A DNA stretch of 11,471 nt from JAWWBN01 sp033720955 (GTDB lineage Bacteria; Acidobacteriota; Thermoanaerobaculia; Multivoradales; JAHEKO01), in contig JAWWBN010000110.1 in the NCBI GenBank assembly GCA_033720955.1, positions 1-11,471 on the forward strand, in the 5' to 3' direction. Below the pieces are notes generated by a model. The model worked only from the letters and a program-made list of their open reading frames with translations. It was not told the origin of the DNA and searched no databases. Positions 7,642 through 11,471 of the stretch are shown here, in pieces. The translations under genes were made by a program, and so were the position numbers. Each line of letters begins with the position of its first letter. The stretch's first letter is position 1.

Positions 7642-7703
7642 CCGAGCCGCAGCCGCCACCGCGCGGGCTCCTCGCCCGAAAACCCTCCGGAGCCACCCAC
7701 CGT
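7642..7703 (+). other. Intergenic gap with small hairpin
   Basis: This 62-bp spacer between the acyl reductase and the iron-type alcohol dehydrogenase contains a short perfect stem (CGGGC, 5-nt loop, GCCCG) followed by four A residues. It has no T-run, so no terminator on the plus strand is supported. GGAG at 7689-7692 is 11 nt before the next ATG and is a weak ribosome site. The gap is too short to suggest a separate transcription unit. Confidence 0.3.
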
Positions 7704-8846
7704 ATGCAGCACGTGACTCGTCCCCACGAATCCTGGGACGCCGAGATCGCCACGGTGCGGGTCCTCTACGGCGCGGGACGGCTCTCCGAGCTGGGCAAGG
7801 TCGTGCGCGGCCACGGCGGCCGCCGAGCGCTCCTCGTCAGCGACCCCGGCCTGCGCGCCGCCGGCCACGTGGACGCGGCGCTCGCCCGGCTGGCGGAGGC
7901 CGGGGTCGAGACCCGCCTCTTCGACGAGGTGGGATCCAACCCCACCGAGGCGGACGTCGAGAGCGGCGCGGCCTTCGCCCGCTCCGGCGGCGAGCCCCCC
8001 GAGATCCTCGTCGCTTTGGGCGGCGGCAGCGCCATGGACGCCGCCAAGGGGATCAACTTCCTGCTCACCAACGACGGCCCCATGGAGCGCTTCTGGGGTT
8101 TCGGCAAGGCCGAGCGGCCGCTGCTGCCCGCCGTCGCCGTGCCCACCACCGCGGGCACCGGCAGCGACGCGCAGTCGTACGCCCTGATCTCCCGGTCCGA
8201 CAGCGGGCGCAAGATGGCCTGCGGCGACCGCTCGGCGCGCTTTCGCACCGCGCTGCTGGACCCCGAGCGGGCGAACACCGCACCGCGGGCGGGGGACGCC
8301 GCCGCCGGTATCGACGCCCTCGCCCACGCCGTCGAGTCCTTCGTCACCCGGGTGCGCACGCCGGTCTCCTCGATGCTGGCGCGGGAGGCGTGGACCCTTC
8401 TCGGGTCGAGCCTGGAGAGCGCCCTCGCCGGCGGCGGCGTCCCGGTGTACGGACGGCTGCTCCTCGGCGCCCACCTCGCCGGCGCGGCGATCGAGGCGTC
8501 CATGCTCGGCGGCGCGCACGCCGCCGCCAATCCGCTGACCGCCCGTCACGGCATCCTGCACGGCGTGGCCGTGGGGATGATGCTCCCGGCGGTGGTGCGT
8601 CACAACAGCGCCGTCGCCGACGACCTCTACGCGCGTCTGGTGCCGGGGGGAGGCGCGGCCCTCGCGCGGCGGCTCGAGGAGCTCGGGAAGATCGCCGGTC
8701 TGCCGCCGTCGCTGGCCGCCCTGGGTCTCGAGCGCGGCGACCTCCCGGCGCTGGCCCGCGCCGCGACCGACGAGTGGACGGGCGGCTACAATCCTTCCCC
8801 CCTCTCCGAGGGGGACTTCCTGAAGCTCTATGAACAGGTTCTCTGA
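7704..8846 (+). CDS. Iron-type (group III) alcohol dehydrogenase
   Basis: Encodes 380 residues, the normal family length. The N-terminal Rossmann-like domain has GGGSAMDAAK at 106-115 (nucleotide binding) and PTTAGTGSD at 147-155. The C-terminal helical domain carries the metal ligands D204 and H208 (GIDALAHAVE), H272 (GAHAAANP) and H286 (LHGVAVG). The 14-residue H272-H286 spacing matches FucO H263-H277, so metal binding is expected to be intact. The extra histidine four residues after the third ligand in FucO-like enzymes (H267) is N276 here. Family knowledge: these cytoplasmic NAD(P)H enzymes interconvert aldehydes and alcohols. Placed after an adenylate-forming enzyme and an acyl reductase, its likely job is to reduce the resulting aldehyde to an alcohol, though oxidation is equally possible from sequence. 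Start chosen at ATG 7704 because upstream sequence is low-complexity and lies inside the intergenic gap. The last 17 nt overlap the next gene. Confidence 0.9.
   Translation: MQHVTRPHESWDAEIATVRVLYGAGRLSELGKVVRGHGGRRALLVSDPGLRAAGHVDAALARLAEAGVETRLFDEVGSNPTEADVESGAAFARSGGEPPEILVALGGGSAMDAAKGINFLLTNDGPMERFWGFGKAERPLLPAVAVPTTAGTGSDAQSYALISRSDSGRKMACGDRSARFRTALLDPERANTAPRAGDAAAGIDALAHAVESFVTRVRTPVSSMLAREAWTLLGSSLESALAGGGVPVYGRLLLGAHLAGAAIEASMLGGAHAAANPLTARHGILHGVAVGMMLPAVVRHNSAVADDLYARLVPGGGAALARRLEELGKIAGLPPSLAALGLERGDLPALARAATDEWTGGYNPSPLSEGDFLKLYEQVL
8798..8814 (+). promoter_or_regulatory. Hairpin covering the putative ribosome binding site of the third propeller
   Basis: CCCCCT at 8798-8803 pairs perfectly with AGGGGG at 8809-8814 around a 5-nt loop. 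The 3' arm is part of the only strong purine-rich run (GAGGGGGA, 8808-8815) upstream of the propeller ATG at 8830. When the hairpin is closed that site would be hidden, and a ribosome finishing the alcohol dehydrogenase gene would open it. The spacing to the ATG (14 nt) is longer than ideal, so this is a plausible translational-coupling device rather than a proven one. Confidence 0.4.
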
Positions 8847-9975
8847 CCTCCGCGCCCAGGCTCTGGCCGCCACGCTCCTGCTGGCCCTCGCTCCCGCCGC
8901 CGGGCGGGCCGACTGGCGCAGCTTCCGGGGCGACGCGGCCCTGACGGGGGTGGCGGGGACCTCCCTGGCCGACGACCTCGCTCCGGTGTGGACCTTCCAG
9001 GCCGACGACGCCATCGAGGCCACCGCCGCCATCGCGGACGGCCGCGTCTTCGTGGCAGCCCTCGACGGGACCCTCTACGCGCTCGACCTCGAGGACGGCG
9101 AGCTGCTGTGGCGGTACGAGACCGGGGAGGAGATCAAGTCCTCGCCGCTGGTCGCCGGCGGGCTGGTCTACTTCGGCGACGAGCTCGGGACCTTTCATGC
9201 CGTCGATGCGAAGACCGGCGTCGCGCGCTGGATCTTCGAGGTCGAGGGGGCGATCTCCTCGTCGCCCACCCTGGTCGGCGACCGGGTGCTCTTCGGCTCC
9301 TACGACACCTACCTCTACGCCCTCGACGCCCGGACCGGCAAGCTGCTGTGGAAGGTCGAGACCGACAACTACGTCCACTCCACCCCCGCGGTGGCGGAGG
9401 GCCACGCCTACGTCGCCGGCTGCGACGGGGTCTTCCGCCGGGTGCGCGTCGCCGACGGCAGCGAGGCGGAGGGCCTGCCGGTGGGCGCCTACGTGGCCGC
9501 CAGCGCCGCCATCCGCGACGGCCGCGCCTACGTCGGCACCTTCGAGAACGAGGTCCTCGGCATCGACCTGGAGGGCGGCATCGTCTGGCGCTACGAGCCG
9601 GAGCGCGAATTCCCCTTCTACTCCTCGGCGGCGGTGAGCGCCGACCGGGTGGTGGTGGGCGGGCGCGACAAGACGATCCACGCCCTCGACCCGAAGACGG
9701 GCGCCGCGGTCTGGACCTTCGTCACGCCGGGCCGGGTGGACGCTTCGCCCGTCATCGCCGGGAAGCGGGTCTACGTGGGCTCGCTGTCAGGCGATCTGTA
9801 CGGGCTGGACCTGGCCGACGGCAGCGAGCGGTGGCGCTTCGAGACGGGATCGGCGGTGATCGCCTCGGCCGCCGTCGCCGACGGCCGGCTGGTGATTGGC
9901 ACCGAAGACGGCCTCGTCTTTGCATTCGGCTCCTCCGCCTCCACGACCACCACGCCGGGAGGCGCCAACCCATGA
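8830..9975 (+). CDS. Secreted eight-repeat PQQ-like beta-propeller (BamB-like)
   Basis: Encodes 381 residues. A signal peptide ends near 27 (AAGRA|D) and there is no lipobox cysteine. The mature protein is almost entirely propeller repeats. Blade motifs of the form DGTLYALDLEDGELLWRYET begin near residues 79, 119, 159, 199, 239, 280, 320 and 360, a 40-residue period. The fourth repeat (199-218, FRRVRVADGSEAEG) has lost the central Trp, and the eighth is a half-blade that presumably closes the ring with the N-terminal strands. It has only one cysteine and no heme motif or quinoprotein adjacent-Cys disulphide. It is similar in fold to BamB, but without the lipoprotein signal it is more likely soluble in the periplasm. 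It shares the ATGA stop/start with the radical SAM gene and overlaps the alcohol dehydrogenase by 17 nt, so it sits in the enzyme operon. Binding partner unknown. Confidence 0.9.
   Translation: MNRFSDLRAQALAATLLLALAPAAGRADWRSFRGDAALTGVAGTSLADDLAPVWTFQADDAIEATAAIADGRVFVAALDGTLYALDLEDGELLWRYETGEEIKSSPLVAGGLVYFGDELGTFHAVDAKTGVARWIFEVEGAISSSPTLVGDRVLFGSYDTYLYALDARTGKLLWKVETDNYVHSTPAVAEGHAYVAGCDGVFRRVRVADGSEAEGLPVGAYVAASAAIRDGRAYVGTFENEVLGIDLEGGIVWRYEPEREFPFYSSAAVSADRVVVGGRDKTIHALDPKTGAAVWTFVTPGRVDASPVIAGKRVYVGSLSGDLYGLDLADGSERWRFETGSAVIASAAVADGRLVIGTEDGLVFAFGSSASTTTTPGGANP
9957..9962 (+). promoter_or_regulatory. Ribosome binding site GGGAGG for the radical SAM gene
   Basis: GGGAGG lies inside the last codons of the third propeller gene, 9 nt before the ATG at 9972. 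It confirms that start over any in-frame upstream codon and matches the ATGA overlap. Confidence 0.6.
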
Positions 9976-11303
9976 TCCACTCCGAGCCCGCCACCGCGGG
10001 GCGAGAAAGCCGCGATACCGAGGTCGGGAGCGTCTTCGTCTCCAACTACCCGCCCTACTCCTTCTGGAGCGAGGAGGCGGTGGCGCATCTCGAGACGGCG
10101 CTCGAGTCGCCGCCCCGGCCCGACACCCCCTTCGGCCTCTACCTGCACATCCCCTTCTGCCGAAAGCGGTGCAAGTTCTGCTACTTCCGGGTCTTCACCG
10201 ACAAGAACTTCGACGAGATCGGCGGCTATCTGGAGGCCATGGCCGGAGAGGTCGAGACCTACGCCCGCCGTCCGGCGATCGCCGGGCGCAAGCCCGCTTT
10301 CGTCTACTTCGGCGGCGGCACCCCCTCCTACCTCTCGGTCAAGCAGCTCGGCACCCTGGTGGAGCGGCTGCGTGCCGCCATCCCCTGGGACGAGGCCCGC
10401 GAGGTCACCTTCGAGTGCGAGCCGGGCACCCTGCAGAAGCACAAGCTCGAGGCGATCCGCGACGCCGGCGTCACCCGCCTCTCCCTCGGCATCGAGAACT
10501 TCGACGACGACGTGCTGCGGGAGAACGGGCGCGCCCACCTGTCGAAGGAGATCTGGCGCTGTCTGCCGTGGATCGAAGAGGTGGGCTTCGACCAGCTCAA
10601 TATCGACCTGATCGCCGGCATGGTCGGCGAGACCGACGCGACCTGGCGCGAGACCGTGGCCAAGACCGTCGATCTGGCGCCGGACAGCGTCACCATCTAC
10701 CAGATGGAGCTGCCCTACAACACCCGCTACTCCCGCCGGCTCATCGAGGGCGAGCTCTCGGCGCCGCTGGCCGACTGGCCCACCAAGCGCGCCTGGCAGA
10801 ACCAGGCCTTCGAGGCCCTGGCGCGCGCCGGCTACCGTCTGTCGAGCGCCTACACCATGGTGCGCGGCGACAGGGAGTGCAACTTCGTCTACCGCGACTC
10901 GGTGTGGCGGGGCTGCGACCTGCTGGGCGCCGGCGTGGCGTCGTTCTCCCACCTCTCCGGTCTGCACTTCCAGAACGTGGACGGGTGGGGCGAGTACCTC
11001 GCGCGGGCCGCCGCCGGCGAGAGCCCGGTGGGGCGCGCCTTCGCCACCACCCAGCGGCAGCGTCTCATCCGCGAGCTCATCCTGCAGATGAAGCTGGGTC
11101 GCGTCGAGGCGGCCCCCTTCCGGGCCAAGTTCGGCTCCGACATCCTCGAGGAGTTCGCCGCACCGCTGGCGCGTCTCGAGGCGCGGGGAATGCTGGAGGT
11201 GGAGGCCGACGCCATCCGGCTCACCCGGGAAGGCCTCCTGCGGGTGGACACCCTGCTGCCCGAGCTCTACGACGACGAGCACCGGAACTCGAGATACACC
11301 TAG
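9972..11303 (+). CDS. HemN/HemW-like radical SAM protein
   Basis: Encodes 443 residues. The radical SAM cluster motif CX3CX2C is at C63, C67 and C70, inside the HemN-family signature YLHIPFC (57-63), followed by YF. The fourth cysteine of oxygen-independent coproporphyrinogen III oxidase HemN (CX3CX2CXC) is absent, and residue 72 is F. GGGTPSYL (114-121) binds SAM. SLGIENFDDDVLRENGRAH (171-189) and LNIDLIAGM (209-217) are family signatures, and a HemN C-terminal winged-helix-like region spans about 365-430. Family knowledge: HemN-like proteins include the oxidase HemN, the heme chaperone HemW, heme-degrading ChuW/HutW and class C methyltransferases and cyclopropanases of natural-product clusters. 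No heme-pathway gene is nearby, and the downstream HemW partners are not seen. Inference: a pathway-specific enzyme acting on the product of the adenylating enzyme/reductase pair, possibly a methyltransferase. A plain HemW role cannot be excluded. Overlaps the propeller stop by 4 nt. Confidence 0.87.
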   Translation: MIHSEPATAGRESRDTEVGSVFVSNYPPYSFWSEEAVAHLETALESPPRPDTPFGLYLHIPFCRKRCKFCYFRVFTDKNFDEIGGYLEAMAGEVETYARRPAIAGRKPAFVYFGGGTPSYLSVKQLGTLVERLRAAIPWDEAREVTFECEPGTLQKHKLEAIRDAGVTRLSLGIENFDDDVLRENGRAHLSKEIWRCLPWIEEVGFDQLNIDLIAGMVGETDATWRETVAKTVDLAPDSVTIYQMELPYNTRYSRRLIEGELSAPLADWPTKRAWQNQAFEALARAGYRLSSAYTMVRGDRECNFVYRDSVWRGCDLLGAGVASFSHLSGLHFQNVDGWGEYLARAAAGESPVGRAFATTQRQRLIRELILQMKLGRVEAAPFRAKFGSDILEEFAAPLARLEARGMLEVEADAIRLTREGLLRVDTLLPELYDDEHRNSRYT

Positions 11304-11364
11304 AACGATCCAACCGGCGGTCGCCGGAGCAACCCGGACCGACCGTCGATCGAAGAGACAACCG

Positions 11365-11369
11365 AAGGA
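11365..11369 (+). promoter_or_regulatory. Ribosome binding site AAGGA for the right-edge gene
   Basis: AAGGA lies 8 nt before the ATG at 11378, supporting a real gene start at the window edge. The 74-bp gap upstream contains a 5-bp stem hairpin, CCGGC-GGTC-GCCGG at 11314-11327, without a T-run, so no terminator is supported. Confidence 0.6.
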
Positions 11370-11377
11370 TTCAATCC

Positions 11378-11471
11378 ATGAGCGCTCACGCCGAACCCCA
11401 CGCCCGCCGTCGAGCGACGGCGCTTCTGCTCACCTTGGCCCTGCTCGTCACCCTGGGCGGCCTGGGCGCCC
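11378..11471 (+). CDS. Exported or membrane-anchored protein, 5' end only
   Basis: Only 31 codons are visible from the ATG at 11378 and the frame is open to the window end. The N-terminus is SAHAEPHARRR, then a hydrophobic stretch of about 18 residues rich in Ala, Leu, Thr and Val (ATALLLTLALLVTLGGLGA), with the three arginines immediately before it. This is a signal peptide or an N-terminal transmembrane anchor. A good ribosome site precedes it and it follows the operon by 74 bp on the same strand, so it may be a further exported component of the same unit. A fourth propeller would fit the pattern, but nothing visible identifies it. Function cannot be called. Confidence 0.65.
   Translation, partial: MSAHAEPHARRRATALLLTLALLVTLGGLGA

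Noticed and set aside
9771..11282. A 503-codon minus-strand open frame opposite the radical SAM gene
   Set aside because: The plus-strand frame carries CX3CX2C and GGGTPS motifs. The antisense product is a biased shadow with no motif.
11304..11377. An intrinsic terminator after the radical SAM gene
   Set aside because: The 5-bp hairpin at 11314-11327 has no following T-run, and the next gene follows on the same strand with its own ribosome site, so termination here is not supported.

Overview
This is a GC-rich, gene-dense bacterial chromosome segment with strongly G/C-biased third codon positions. It shows no RNA gene, CRISPR array, transposase or phage gene. Secreted PQQ-like beta-propellers opening with a WRGPTRDG / ETGL type N-terminus are typical of Acidobacteriota, Planctomycetota and similar environmental phyla. 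An acidobacterial source is my best guess, but that is inference and the window holds no taxonomic marker.

Layout. The left edge (1-918, minus strand) is a 3'-truncated zinc-dependent medium-chain alcohol dehydrogenase. Diverging from it across 138 to 141 bp is a roughly 69-residue ribbon-helix-helix-like protein (1060-1269). After a 107-bp gap a long plus-strand gene run begins. It consists of a 741-aa secreted multidomain beta-propeller (1377-3602), a second secreted propeller (3599-5068), an ANL-type adenylating enzyme without the usual C-terminal domain (5129-6220), an aldehyde-dehydrogenase-fold acyl reductase (6220-7641), an iron-type alcohol dehydrogenase (7704-8846), a third secreted propeller with a regular 40-residue repeat (8830-9975) and a HemN-like radical SAM protein (9972-11303). 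The start of another exported or membrane-anchored protein (11378 to the right edge) follows. Four junctions overlap and the other gaps inside the run are 60 to 74 bp, so this looks like one operon.

How the genes may work together. The three middle enzymes form a plausible carboxylate-reduction line: acid to acyl-adenylate, then aldehyde, then alcohol. The closest described precedent I know is the EhpF/EhpG pair of Pantoea agglomerans, proposed to reduce phenazine-1,6-dicarboxylate to an aldehyde through an adenylate. No phenazine core genes are visible here, so the substrate is unknown. The HemN-like radical SAM enzyme could add a further modification such as methylation or cyclopropanation. 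The three exported propellers interleaved with these cytoplasmic enzymes are the odd part. They may be envelope partners, carriers or acceptors for whatever the enzymes make, but the sequence gives no direct proof. This combination of adenylating enzyme, acyl reductase, Fe-ADH, radical SAM protein and several propellers is the strongest candidate for an undescribed system in the window.
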